Source: Bacteroidota bacterium
GTDB lineage: Bacteria > Bacteroidota > Bacteroidia > Bacteroidales > Lentimicrobiaceae
Reading direction: 5' to 3'
NCBI GenBank assembly: GCA_009773455.1
Contig: WSXU01000024.1
Location: 1-64,000 of the forward strand
Length of the DNA stretch: 64,000 bases
Below are positions 51,494 to 60,512 of this stretch, piece after piece. The translations under genes and the position numbers were made by a program. The notes beneath the pieces are model-generated. The model was given only the letters and a program-made list of their open reading frames with translations. It was not told where the DNA came from and did not search any database. Numbering within the stretch: the stretch's first letter is position 1; each line of letters starts with the position of its first letter.

Positions 51494-54400
51494 ATGAAAA
51501 AAGTATTTACTCTTTTTCTTGTGCTGGCTTCTGTTATAGCCATGGCCAATCCTGTTGACAGGAAAACCGCTGAAAGTGTGGCAGTCAATCATTATACCTT
51601 CCATGCCCCGGACGGTATCAACGACTTCACGCTAAGTGGTTCATCAGAAAATACTTACGATGGAATTACCACTTTTTACATTTTTACTTTTAACGCAGGG
51701 GGATTTGTAATGGTAGCAGCTGATGATGCTTCCATTCCTGTTTTGGGCTATTCGTATGAAGGCCGGGTTTCTGCAACCGATGTCCATCCTGCAGCGATGG
51801 CATGGTTTGAAACCTACAACAAGCAAATGGTTGAAATAGAAGGTGCAAAACTCAGCAATCAGTCAACCCGCCCGCTCTGGGACAATATTTTGACGAATAA
51901 CATGGAGCGATCGGTCATGGATGTTAACCCCTTGCTAACAACTACCTGGGACCAGGGTTGCTACTACAACGCACTTTGCCCGGTTGAAACCGGAGCCGGC
52001 GGAGGTTCATGCAACCATGCCTGGACTGGCTGTGTTGCCACTACAATGTCACAGTTAATGAAATATCACTCTTTTCCTTCAACAGGAATCGGGTATCACT
52101 CTTATACACATCCCGATTATGGTTTGCAGTCGGCCAACTTCAGCAGCACTACCTATAATTTTGCTGCCATGCCGAACAACGTAACTTCTTCAAATACATC
52201 CGTGGCTACCCTGATGTACCATGCCGGTGTTTCGGTCAATATGCAGTATGCTGCTGCCGGTTCCGGGGCCTTCAGCGAGGATGTGCCCTTTGCACTGGTA
52301 AATTATTTCAACTATGCACCTACTGCTGAATTGAAAAGCATAGCCGACTATCCGGTTATGGCTGACTGGTGGGCACTCATCCGCACTGACCTTGATGCAG
52401 GACGCCCGGTGTATTATGCCGGATCGAGCACTGCCAGCGGCGGACATGCCTGGGTGTGTGATGGTTACCGGATAAGTGACAACAAATTCCATTTCAACTG
52501 GGGATGGTCAGGTTCATACAACGGATATTTTGCAATCGGTGCCCTGAATCCCGGTGGAAACAACTTCAATGACGACAACCGGATAATTACAGGAATTGAA
52601 CCGGGCAACAACCTGGCTACCTGGCTGGTTCAGAATTCATCATTTTCAACTGCTTCGAGGGGAATATCCTATATGCACGCAGCTTCGGCCACTGTAGCCT
52701 GGGCTACAGCCTACGACGGATCAGGCGGAGGTGCCACCATCAATGAATTTACCCGCACCACCAATGGTGGGGAAACATGGACCGCCGGACAGGTGCTTGG
52801 CGGATCAACCTACGGGCTTGGCAACATCTGTGCCCTGGATGCCAATATTGCCTATGTTGCAGTCTACAACGGGACAGGTAACCAGAACAATACCTGTGGC
52901 GTTTACAAAACCTCGAACGGCGGTGTTACCTGGAACCAGCTTCCGGGTGCCCTGCAGGGATCGGCCTCCTTTGCGAACAATGTCTATTTCTGGAACGAGC
53001 AGGAAGGAATGTGTCACGGGGATGTCAGGGACGGATATTTTGAGATTTATACCACTGTAAATGGCGGCTCGACCTGGCAACGGGTTCCCCAGGCCAATAT
53101 TACAGGTGGTACCCCTGCGAGCGGCGAAGGCGGATGGACATCAGTGATAGAAGCCACCGGAGAAAACACCATCATGTTTGGCACCAACAAGGGTAAAGTC
53201 TATATCTCTGATGACCGCGGATTCCACTGGAGGGTAACCAGTACCGGTATCACTCCGGCAACCAATGGCGGAATCAATCTCCTTGCCTTCAGCGACCCCA
53301 ACAATGGTATTGCTGCTCAGACCCAGACTCCGATTGTCTACAAGAGAACAACAAATGGCGGTGCAACATGGGAAACGCTGACTCCCAACGGACCTTTTCT
53401 CACCAACGACCTGATGGCCGTTCCGGGGCTTGTCAACACCTATGTTTCTACAGGTGCAGCCACCGGAGCTACCGGTGTTTCCTATTCCACTGACGGAGGT
53501 CTGAACTGGACCTATTTCGGCGGCACAGCCAGCAAGCAGTTCCTTGCCGGTGACTTCTTCGACAATACCTGTGGCTATGCCGGAGGATTTAATGAAGATC
53601 AGTTTAACAGCGGTATGTACAGGATGATCGGTGAACTTGGTACTGCAGCCAGCGGGGCCCAGATCAGTATCAATCCTCAGGAGTTCAGCCTTACACTCAA
53701 TGTTGATGAAATTACCACCAGTCCGCTCACCATTTCCAACACAGGTGATGCGCCGCTGAACTGGACATTAGCCATTGACCCGGATCCATCTCCCTGGTTG
53801 AGTGTTACACCATCTCTGGGAACTGTCCCGGCCGGCGAATCCGCTGAATTGCAGGTTACTTTCGATGCAACCGGCCTGTTACCGGGAGAATATGATGCAT
53901 TTATTGTAATAAGCAACAACAGCATAAACAACACAGCTGTTGACATTCCGGTTCACCTCATTGTCGAAGGTGTTACCCTTGCAGCCCCATACGACCTGCA
54001 GGCAACAGTTGAAGGAGTTAGTGTCAATCTTACCTGGATTGCACCGGGTGGAGGAACAGGTACCACCGAAGAATTAATCTATGATAACGATGGAACAGTT
54101 ACAGGTGCTTACAGTTACGAAGGTTATGCCATGTCGACCCACATGTCACCTCAGGGGCCATGCCAGATTCTGTCGCTTAAATATTTCACAACCATAGATG
54201 CCGGGGATAACGCTTTCAACGCAGAAATTTATGGTTGGGACGATGTAGCAGGAACACCATCCACTGAACTGATTCATGAGGTCAGCGCCACCGGCATAGA
54301 TAATGACTGGCTTGAAGTTGATGTTTCAGGACAAAATATCATTGTTGACGGGGATTTTGTTGTTGGTTTCGGATCGATCAATGCCACAACCTATGTCGGT

Positions 54401-55072
54401 TACGACGGAGGGCTTGATAATGGCCGCTCATGGGATTACGACCATGCCGGAAGCTGGGCTGCCTACAATGAAGCCTATCTGATCCGGGCTGTGGTTCAAT
54501 ATACCAATGGCACCGTCAGGGAAATTTCCGCAGTACCGGAGCATAGCCTGCCCAAATCAACTGTTGCGGTAAATAGTGCCAGAACAGCGTTCAACGGGGC
54601 AGTATCACCTGTTCAGATACCGGCCATGACTCGCAACACCAATGCCCTGATCGGATACAATCTATACAGAAACGGATCTCTTATTGCCGGACCGGTCGCA
54701 GAAACATTTTATACCGATGCTGATCTTGACAATGGAACATACGCTTATTATGTAACCGCTTTGTACGACAATGGTGAATCAGGACCTTCAAATGTAGTTG
54801 AAGTACAGATTACCGGGGTTGGTACAGGACAAAACGGATCAGTTGCTGAGTTTGAGGTTTATCCCAATCCGGCAGGAAGCATCCTGAACATTTCAGGTAA
54901 CAGTGAAATGCTTAACCTCAGGATGTTAAACATGGCTGGCCAGGTTGTTTACGCAACAGCGAATTGCGGAAAACATTTCAGAATAAATACTTCGGAACTG
55001 GAAAGTGGTTTGTATCTGCTTGAAGTCCGCACAGGTAAAGGTATTTCAACCAGGAAAGTTTCTATCAGGTAA
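51494..55072 (+). CDS. Secreted C10 (streptopain-type) peptidase with Asp-box repeats and T9SS domain
   Basis: A 1192-residue protein. A signal peptide (VFTLFLVLASVIAMA) and C10 propeptide precede the peptidase domain, with nucleophile Cys180 in WTGCVATTMSQLMKY and His about 318 in SGGHAWVCDGY. Residues about 380-720 carry repeated Asp-box/YCF48-like blades (TTNGGETW, SNGGVTW, NGGSTW, TNGGATW, STDGGLNW). Then come a BACON/ASPM-like Ig domain (SLTLNVDEITTSPLTISNTGDAPLNW), a jelly-roll-like region and an fn3-like segment. The final 80 residues are a type IX sorting domain (EFEVYPNPAGSILNIS; LESGLYLLEVRTG). It is probably a cell-surface protease. Confidence 0.9.
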   Translation: MKKVFTLFLVLASVIAMANPVDRKTAESVAVNHYTFHAPDGINDFTLSGSSENTYDGITTFYIFTFNAGGFVMVAADDASIPVLGYSYEGRVSATDVHPAAMAWFETYNKQMVEIEGAKLSNQSTRPLWDNILTNNMERSVMDVNPLLTTTWDQGCYYNALCPVETGAGGGSCNHAWTGCVATTMSQLMKYHSFPSTGIGYHSYTHPDYGLQSANFSSTTYNFAAMPNNVTSSNTSVATLMYHAGVSVNMQYAAAGSGAFSEDVPFALVNYFNYAPTAELKSIADYPVMADWWALIRTDLDAGRPVYYAGSSTASGGHAWVCDGYRISDNKFHFNWGWSGSYNGYFAIGALNPGGNNFNDDNRIITGIEPGNNLATWLVQNSSFSTASRGISYMHAASATVAWATAYDGSGGGATINEFTRTTNGGETWTAGQVLGGSTYGLGNICALDANIAYVAVYNGTGNQNNTCGVYKTSNGGVTWNQLPGALQGSASFANNVYFWNEQEGMCHGDVRDGYFEIYTTVNGGSTWQRVPQANITGGTPASGEGGWTSVIEATGENTIMFGTNKGKVYISDDRGFHWRVTSTGITPATNGGINLLAFSDPNNGIAAQTQTPIVYKRTTNGGATWETLTPNGPFLTNDLMAVPGLVNTYVSTGAATGATGVSYSTDGGLNWTYFGGTASKQFLAGDFFDNTCGYAGGFNEDQFNSGMYRMIGELGTAASGAQISINPQEFSLTLNVDEITTSPLTISNTGDAPLNWTLAIDPDPSPWLSVTPSLGTVPAGESAELQVTFDATGLLPGEYDAFIVISNNSINNTAVDIPVHLIVEGVTLAAPYDLQATVEGVSVNLTWIAPGGGTGTTEELIYDNDGTVTGAYSYEGYAMSTHMSPQGPCQILSLKYFTTIDAGDNAFNAEIYGWDDVAGTPSTELIHEVSATGIDNDWLEVDVSGQNIIVDGDFVVGFGSINATTYVGYDGGLDNGRSWDYDHAGSWAAYNEAYLIRAVVQYTNGTVREISAVPEHSLPKSTVAVNSARTAFNGAVSPVQIPAMTRNTNALIGYNLYRNGSLIAGPVAETFYTDADLDNGTYAYYVTALYDNGESGPSNVVEVQITGVGTGQNGSVAEFEVYPNPAGSILNISGNSEMLNLRMLNMAGQVVYATANCGKHFRINTSELESGLYLLEVRTGKGISTRKVSIR

Positions 55073-55089
55073 AACCCGCCCGAATCAAC

Positions 55090-55121
55090 AAAAACTGCCC
55101 CGGAATTCCGGGGCAGTTTTT
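55090..55121 (+). terminator. Terminator of the C10 peptidase gene
   Basis: AAAACTGCCCC and GGGGCAGTTTT around GGAATTCC form a near-complete palindrome followed by TGTTT. Confidence 0.9.
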
Positions 55122-55471
55122 GTTTCGGGTTAAATATGGTTTATACCTTGCATGATACAGATTTATAATTACTTACATTAACCGGAATTGATTTTGCTTC
55201 TGCATGATGACCATTCAGGACTTTGCTTCAATAAAGGCAGCTCAGACAGCAATTAATCTTTGAATTATGGAATTACTGAAAACCTGAATATTTTTTTTTA
55301 CATCCGGATAGGGGTAAATCCGTTTTCGATTGTCTAATATACAAATAACAAAGAAATTAGTTGGTTTGAGAGATTTCCTTTCAAACAATTAACCGGATAA
55401 CCCCTCCTCAATCCCTGATTAAATCAGGCTGTCTCCACCCCGGAGCAGCCTTTTTCTTTTATAATATCCGA
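55122..55471 (+). ncRNA. Possible small RNA region ending in a strong plus-strand terminator
   Basis: A 350-base gap without a gene. AGGCTG-T-CTCC / GGAG-CAGCCT at 55426-55451 forms a 10-bp stem with a 5-base loop, followed by TTTTTCTTTT: a strong plus-strand terminator, although the upstream gene already has one at 55090. A second hairpin (GTTTGA/TCAAAC, near 55364-55387) lies before it, and AATCTTTG near 55253 is close to a -7 box. This could be an independent short transcript, but no known RNA family is recognised. Confidence 0.3.
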
Positions 55472-57250
55472 CTACATCTTTTCAGGAACATCAATACCCA
55501 ACAAAGACATTCCATTCCTGATTACTGTGGCTGACAATTGAGAAAGAGCAAGGCGTAAAGTCCTGGTATCCGGATCTTCTTCTTTCAGAATGGTTAGCTC
55601 ATGATAGAACTGATTGTATTCACGGGCCACTTCAAACAGGTAATTTGCAACCACCGAAGGGCTTAATTCACCGGCGGCCTGTGATAATACCTGGGGAAAC
55701 TGGTAAAGTAAGATCAGCAGACCGGCTTCCTTCGGATGCAGGCTTACCGGCCCTTTAAATTGAATCTCCTCTCCTGCTTTCCTGAGGATTGACCTGATCC
55801 TGGCATGGGTATATTGTATAAAAGGACCTGTATTCCCGTTGAAATCGATGCTTTCGCGGGGGTTGAAGGTCATATTTTTCTTTGGGTCGACCTTCAGGAT
55901 AAAATACTTGAGGGCACCCAATCCGACCATACTGTAAAGCGCTTCTGCTTCCGTGCTGTTGAAATCTTCAATTTTCCCGAGTTCCTCAGTCATCGCCCGG
56001 GCAGTGGAGATCATTTCATCCATCAAATCATCAGCATCCACAACGGTACCTTCGCGCGATTTCATTTTCCCTTCAGGCAGCTCTACCATTCCATAGGACA
56101 GGTGGTAAATGCTGTCGGCCCAGGGGCGTCCGAGTTTCTGAAGCACAAGTTTCAATACATCGAAATGGTAGTTCTGCTCATTGCCAACAACATAAATCAG
56201 CTGGCCGGGGTTAAAATCATCGGCACGTAACTGGGCGGTACCCAGATCCTGAGTCATATAGACTGAAGTACCATCGCTCCGGAGCAGCAGTTTTTCATCA
56301 AAACCATTTTCTGTCAGGTCGATCCACACTGATCCGTCATCTTTCCTGAATAGTATCCCTTTCTGAAGCCCCTCTTCTACTATTTTTTTACCGAGAAGAT
56401 AGGTTTGCGATTCATAAAAAATCCGGTCAAAATCAACACCAAGTCTTTTATAGGTTGCATCAAAACCCTTATATACCCAGGCATTCATTTTATTCCAGAG
56501 TTCAAGGGTTTCCTCATCACGGGCTTCCCACTTCAGCAGCATTTCACGGGCCTGCTTCATCAGCACAGATTCAACAGTTGCCTGCTCCTCATTCATACCC
56601 TGTGCCATCAAACCGGCCAGTTCTTCTTTGAATTTCCTGTCGAAAAGCACATAATAATCCCCAACCAGCTTGTCTCCCTTTTTAGCGGACGACTCGGGTG
56701 TTTCCCCCTGTCCGAAAAGTTTCCAGGCCAGCATCGATTTACAGATATGGATGCCCCGGTCATTGACCAGATTAACCTTTATCACATTTCTTCCACTGGC
56801 ACTGAGGAGTTGCGACACCGAATAACCCAGCAGGTTATTCCGTACATGACCCAGATGAAGGGGTTTGTTTGTATTGGGCGATGAATATTCAACAACAACA
56901 GGACGGCCCTCTTTTTCATGCTTTAATCCGAATGTACCGTTCCCCGACTGTTGTGCGAGGAACTGGTTCCAGTAAAATGATTTGACGCGGATGTTCAGAT
57001 AGCCTTTGACCACACCAAAACTTTCAGCTTCCTCCATCGATTCCAGGATGGCCTGCCCAAGCATAGCTGCCGTTTCTTCAGGCGATTTCCTGGAAATTTT
57101 CAGCAGTGGAAATACCACCAGCGAGAAATCACCCTGGTTGCGGAATGCGGGAATTGTGCGCTGGACTGCCAGTAAAGCAGGCTCAACCTGTGTACCAAAG
57201 AGCCGGCTTACAGCTTCAAGGGCATGCTTTGTGAGAATCTGTTCAATCAT
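55472..57250 (-). CDS. argS: Arginyl-tRNA synthetase
   Basis: A 592-residue class I synthetase. It has an N-terminal additional domain, the HIGH-type motif HLGH in SSPNTNKPLHLGHVRNNLLG, the catalytic core (VVGNEQNYHFDVLKLVL), a KMSKS-like KMKSREGT, and a C-terminal anticodon-binding helical domain (NGNTGPFIQYTHARIRSILR at its border). It charges tRNA-Arg. It is transcribed alone from the box at 57274. Confidence 0.96.
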   Translation of the reverse strand: MIEQILTKHALEAVSRLFGTQVEPALLAVQRTIPAFRNQGDFSLVVFPLLKISRKSPEETAAMLGQAILESMEEAESFGVVKGYLNIRVKSFYWNQFLAQQSGNGTFGLKHEKEGRPVVVEYSSPNTNKPLHLGHVRNNLLGYSVSQLLSASGRNVIKVNLVNDRGIHICKSMLAWKLFGQGETPESSAKKGDKLVGDYYVLFDRKFKEELAGLMAQGMNEEQATVESVLMKQAREMLLKWEARDEETLELWNKMNAWVYKGFDATYKRLGVDFDRIFYESQTYLLGKKIVEEGLQKGILFRKDDGSVWIDLTENGFDEKLLLRSDGTSVYMTQDLGTAQLRADDFNPGQLIYVVGNEQNYHFDVLKLVLQKLGRPWADSIYHLSYGMVELPEGKMKSREGTVVDADDLMDEMISTARAMTEELGKIEDFNSTEAEALYSMVGLGALKYFILKVDPKKNMTFNPRESIDFNGNTGPFIQYTHARIRSILRKAGEEIQFKGPVSLHPKEAGLLILLYQFPQVLSQAAGELSPSVVANYLFEVAREYNQFYHELTILKEEDPDTRTLRLALSQLSATVIRNGMSLLGIDVPEKM

Positions 57251-57273
57251 CTGATTACTGTTGATAAAGTCAG

Positions 57274-57281
57274 CAAAATTA
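57274..57281 (-). promoter_or_regulatory. -7 box (TAATTTTG) of argS
   Basis: TAnnTTTG on the minus strand, 24 bases upstream of the argS ATG. Confidence 0.6.
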
Positions 57282-57425
57282 ACTGATTTTTCGTCATAAG
57301 CCCTTGGGATATTCGCTGCCTCTCATTATTACGGTCAACCGGTGGCCTCCTTATTCATAATGTCTATGAATTAGCCCTGTTATTAAAATATTTCGGGCAA
57401 ATTTCTGCTGTGATACTTAAACATT

Positions 57426-57433
57426 TATATTTG
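57426..57433 (+). promoter_or_regulatory. -7 box (TATATTTG) upstream of the GTPase gene
   Basis: TAnnTTTG on the plus strand, about 130 bases before the preferred ATG at 57566; the leader contains AGCAGACTCCCAGTCTGC, a small hairpin. The 57282-57425 stretch shows nothing else. Confidence 0.55.
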
Positions 57434-57565
57434 CAACGGTTTTTTTGCGGCAGGTTGCCGGTAAAGGTTCTTAAAGCAGACTCCCAGTCTGCCCGGGCCC
57501 GTAAAAGAGCTGAAATACGCTAAATGCTGAATTTCACTCAATTAACAATACAAAAACCAATATCA

Positions 57566-58909
57566 ATGAAAAAAAATGTAATTATTATCGGAGCCGCCGG
57601 AAGGGACTTCCACAACTTCAACACCTATTACCGGGGTAATGCCAACTACAATGTAGTAGCTTTTACAGCAGCCCAGATTCCTGATATTGATGGCCGTAAA
57701 TACCCCAAAGAACTTGCCGGAGAGGATCTCTATCCTGCCGGAATTCCTATTTATGCTGAACAGGACCTGCCGAAACTGATCAAAGATCTGAAAGCCGATG
57801 ACTGTGTGTTCTCTTACAGCGATGTTCCCTACCCAAGGGTGATGACCATGAGTGCCATTGTTAATGCTGCAGGAGCCAATTTTATTTTACTGGGACCCGC
57901 CGATACAATGGTGAAGAGCACCAAGCCGGTGATTGCCGTTGGAGCTACCCGTACCGGTTGCGGTAAAAGCCAGACCAGCCGCCGTATCATTGAGATCCTT
58001 ATGGAAAAAGGCCTGAAGGTTGTGGCCATCCGTCATCCAATGCCTTATGGCGACCTGAATGCACAGAAAGTTCAGCGTTTTGCTACGGTTGAAGATCTGA
58101 AAAAACACAAATGCACCATCGAAGAGATGGAAGAATATGAACCACATGTGGTTCGTGGCAATGTTATTTATGCCGGGGTTGACTATGAAGCCATTGTGCG
58201 CGCAGCCGAGGTTGATCCGAGTGGTTGTGATGTTATCCTGTGGGATGGCGGAAACAACGACTTCCCGTTCTACAAACCCGATCTTATGATCGGTGTTGCC
58301 GATCCTTTGCGTCCCGGAGCTGAAGTAAGCTACTATCCCGGCGAGGTGGTTGCCCGTATTTCTGACGTTATCGTTATCAACAAGATAGATTCAGCCAGCC
58401 TTGATAACATCAATGCTGTCCGCGCCAACCTGGCCAGGATCAATCCGAAAGCCATCATCGTTGATGGAGCCTCACCGCTTACCGTCGACAAACCCGAACT
58501 TATCCGCGGCAAACGCGTGCTGGTTGTTGAAGACGGCCCAACCCTCACCCACGGTGAAATGAAGATCGGTGCCGGCGTTGTTGCCGCCCTGAAATTCGGT
58601 GCCGGTGAACTGGTTGACCCGAGACCATACACCGTCGGAAAACTGAGCGAAACCTTCCGCATCTACCCGAACATTGGTACCCTGTTACCTGCTATGGGTT
58701 ATGGTGACGAGCAGGTCCGCGACCTCGAGAAAACGATCGAAAACACACCTTGCGATGCAGTGGTTATTGCAACCCCGATTGATCTGAGCAGAATTGTTAA
58801 GATCAACAAGCCAACCGTCAAAGTTGGCTATGATCTTCAGGAGATCGGCACTCCGAATCTGTCAGGCATCCTTGACGAATTCGTTAAAAAACACAATCTG
58901 GTGAAGTAA
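57566..58909 (+). CDS. Cyclic 2,3-diphosphoglycerate synthetase-like P-loop GTPase
   Basis: About 447 residues from the ATG at 57566 (MKKNVIIIGAAGRDFHNF). It has an N-terminal Rossmann-like half, then a P-loop GATRTGCGKSQTSRRI near residue 130, ILWDGGNNDFPF, and a nucleotide-specificity-like IVINKIDSA, which suggests GTP. The family includes the archaeal cyclic 2,3-diphosphoglycerate synthetase, but most bacterial members are simply called GTPases and their product is not established. It is a well-conserved, well-expressed-looking gene with its own terminator. Confidence 0.8.
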   Translation: MKKNVIIIGAAGRDFHNFNTYYRGNANYNVVAFTAAQIPDIDGRKYPKELAGEDLYPAGIPIYAEQDLPKLIKDLKADDCVFSYSDVPYPRVMTMSAIVNAAGANFILLGPADTMVKSTKPVIAVGATRTGCGKSQTSRRIIEILMEKGLKVVAIRHPMPYGDLNAQKVQRFATVEDLKKHKCTIEEMEEYEPHVVRGNVIYAGVDYEAIVRAAEVDPSGCDVILWDGGNNDFPFYKPDLMIGVADPLRPGAEVSYYPGEVVARISDVIVINKIDSASLDNINAVRANLARINPKAIIVDGASPLTVDKPELIRGKRVLVVEDGPTLTHGEMKIGAGVVAALKFGAGELVDPRPYTVGKLSETFRIYPNIGTLLPAMGYGDEQVRDLEKTIENTPCDAVVIATPIDLSRIVKINKPTVKVGYDLQEIGTPNLSGILDEFVKKHNLVK

Positions 58910-58912
58910 ATA

Positions 58913-58940
58913 AGAGCCCCGTTTATCGGGGCTTTTTTTT
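58913..58940 (+). terminator. Terminator after the GTPase gene
   Basis: AGCCCCG and CGGGGCT pair around TTTAT, followed by eight Ts. Confidence 0.9.
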
Positions 58941-58983
58941 TAACACTTTATGAACAACGAAACCCATTGATCCTGTTGTTAAG

Positions 58984-58991
58984 TATTTTTG
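58984..58991 (+). promoter_or_regulatory. -7 box (TATTTTTG) of pyrBI
   Basis: TAnnTTTG on the plus strand, 36 bases upstream of the pyrB ATG at 59028. I see no leader peptide/attenuator of the enterobacterial pyrBI kind in the short leader. Confidence 0.7.
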
Positions 58992-59027
58992 CAAAACAAA
59001 TAAGAATCCTAATCCGGAACAAAACCC

Positions 59028-59936
59028 ATGAAAAACCGTAGCCTGGTATCCATCAATGATTACACAAAGGAAGAGTATCTGAAAATACTCGATCTGGCTG
59101 AAGAATTCGAGAAACAGCCTACCCAGAAAATACTTGAGAACTTCGTGGTTGCCACGTTGTTTTTCGAGCCTTCCACCCGTACGCGACTGAGTTTTGAGAG
59201 TGCAGCCTCAAGATTGGGTGCCAAGGTGATCGGATTCTCCGATGCTTCCAATTCGAGTGTTTCAAAAGGTGAATCGCTGAAAGACACCATCCTGACGGTG
59301 AGCAATTACAGTGATATCATCGTGATGCGGCACCCCCGGGAAGGCAGCGCCCGCTTTGCAAGCGAAGTAGCTTCTGTACCGGTTATCAACGCCGGTGACG
59401 GCGGCAATCAGCATCCGACCCAGTGTCTGCTCGACCTTTATTCCATACGTAAAACGCAGGGAAAACTCGATGGCCTGAACATCGCTTTCGTAGGTGACCT
59501 CAAATACGGAAGAACCGTGCATTCTGATGTTATGGCACTTTGTAATTTCGACACCACATTCCACCTGGTTTCACCTGTAGAGCTCAAACTGCCGAGTTAT
59601 GTCAAGATGCACATCAAGGAAAACAACCTTAAATACCACCAGTACACCGACCTGAACGATGTGATGGGCATTGCTGACATCATCTATATGACCCGCATCC
59701 AGAAAGAAAGATTCTCCGATCCCATTGAATATGAAAAGGTTAAGAATGCCTATATCCTCACAGCCAGCATGCTGGCCGGTTGCAGGGAAAATATGCGCGT
59801 TTTGCATCCGCTGCCAAGGGTCAATGAAATTACAGAAGATGTGGATTCAACCAGCCAGGCTTATTATTTCCAGCAGGCACTCAATGGTGTTTACGTAAGG
59901 CAGGCTTTGCTGGCAACCATTCTTGGAGTTAAATAA
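59028..59936 (+). CDS. pyrB: Aspartate carbamoyltransferase, catalytic chain
   Basis: A 302-residue protein with the carbamoyl-phosphate loop FFEPSTRTRLSFESAASRLG, SVSKGESLKDT, MRHPREGSA, INAGDGGNQHPTQCLLDLYS and VLHPLPRVNEI. It makes carbamoyl-aspartate, the first committed step of pyrimidine synthesis. It is followed by pyrI, with which it forms the regulated holoenzyme. Confidence 0.96.
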   Translation: MKNRSLVSINDYTKEEYLKILDLAEEFEKQPTQKILENFVVATLFFEPSTRTRLSFESAASRLGAKVIGFSDASNSSVSKGESLKDTILTVSNYSDIIVMRHPREGSARFASEVASVPVINAGDGGNQHPTQCLLDLYSIRKTQGKLDGLNIAFVGDLKYGRTVHSDVMALCNFDTTFHLVSPVELKLPSYVKMHIKENNLKYHQYTDLNDVMGIADIIYMTRIQKERFSDPIEYEKVKNAYILTASMLAGCRENMRVLHPLPRVNEITEDVDSTSQAYYFQQALNGVYVRQALLATILGVK

Positions 59937-59964
59937 AAGGCATTCAACAAGGAAAAACAAAGCA

Positions 59965-60432
59965 ATGGAAAACGATAATATCAGAAAAGAACTGGTTGTT
60001 TCAGCCATCGAGAACGGAACCGTAATCGACCATATCCCGGCTAAAAGTGTGTTCAGGGTTGTAAAAATGCTGAATCTTGATGAAAATGACACACAGGTAA
60101 CCATCGGACTTAACCTGAACAGCAGCAAGTACGGCAAAAAAGGGATCATTAAAGTGAGTGATGTCTATTTTGAAAAGCAGGAAATCAACAAAATAGCACT
60201 GATAGCCCCAACAGCAACGCTTATCATCATCAAGAACTACAAAGTCGTTGAAAAGCGGCATGTTGAGATCCCGGATGTGATAAAAAAGTTTGTGAAATGC
60301 GTAAACCCGAATTGTATTACCAATCACCAGCAGGTCAATACCCGATTCAGTGTGATCGACAAGGAGGACCTCCGGCTGCAGTGTCATTATTGTGAAAAAA
60401 TCACCGCAAAGAACAATATTGTAATTTTGTAA
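59965..60432 (+). CDS. pyrI: Aspartate carbamoyltransferase, regulatory chain
   Basis: About 155 residues from the ATG at 59965 (MENDNIRKELVVSAI). The longer frame to 59923 overlaps pyrB, and its extra N-terminus is not typical. The nucleotide-binding domain (NGTVIDHIPAKSVFRVVKML) is followed by the zinc domain with four Cys in CVNPNC and CHYC. It binds nucleotide effectors (CTP/ATP in the E. coli enzyme) and transmits allosteric control to PyrB. Confidence 0.95.
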   Translation: MENDNIRKELVVSAIENGTVIDHIPAKSVFRVVKMLNLDENDTQVTIGLNLNSSKYGKKGIIKVSDVYFEKQEINKIALIAPTATLIIIKNYKVVEKRHVEIPDVIKKFVKCVNPNCITNHQQVNTRFSVIDKEDLRLQCHYCEKITAKNNIVIL

Positions 60433-60450
60433 TCACCGGAAAGATCATAA

Positions 60451-60499
60451 CACCCCTGTCGATCCGGATCAAAACCCGGATTTACAGGGGTTTTTTTTT
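60451..60499 (+). terminator. Terminator of pyrBI
   Basis: An outer stem CACCCCTGT/ACAGGGGTT with an inner ATCCGG/CCGGAT pair, followed by a long T run. Confidence 0.85.
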
Positions 60500-60512
60500 A
60501 ACCACTTTAACC

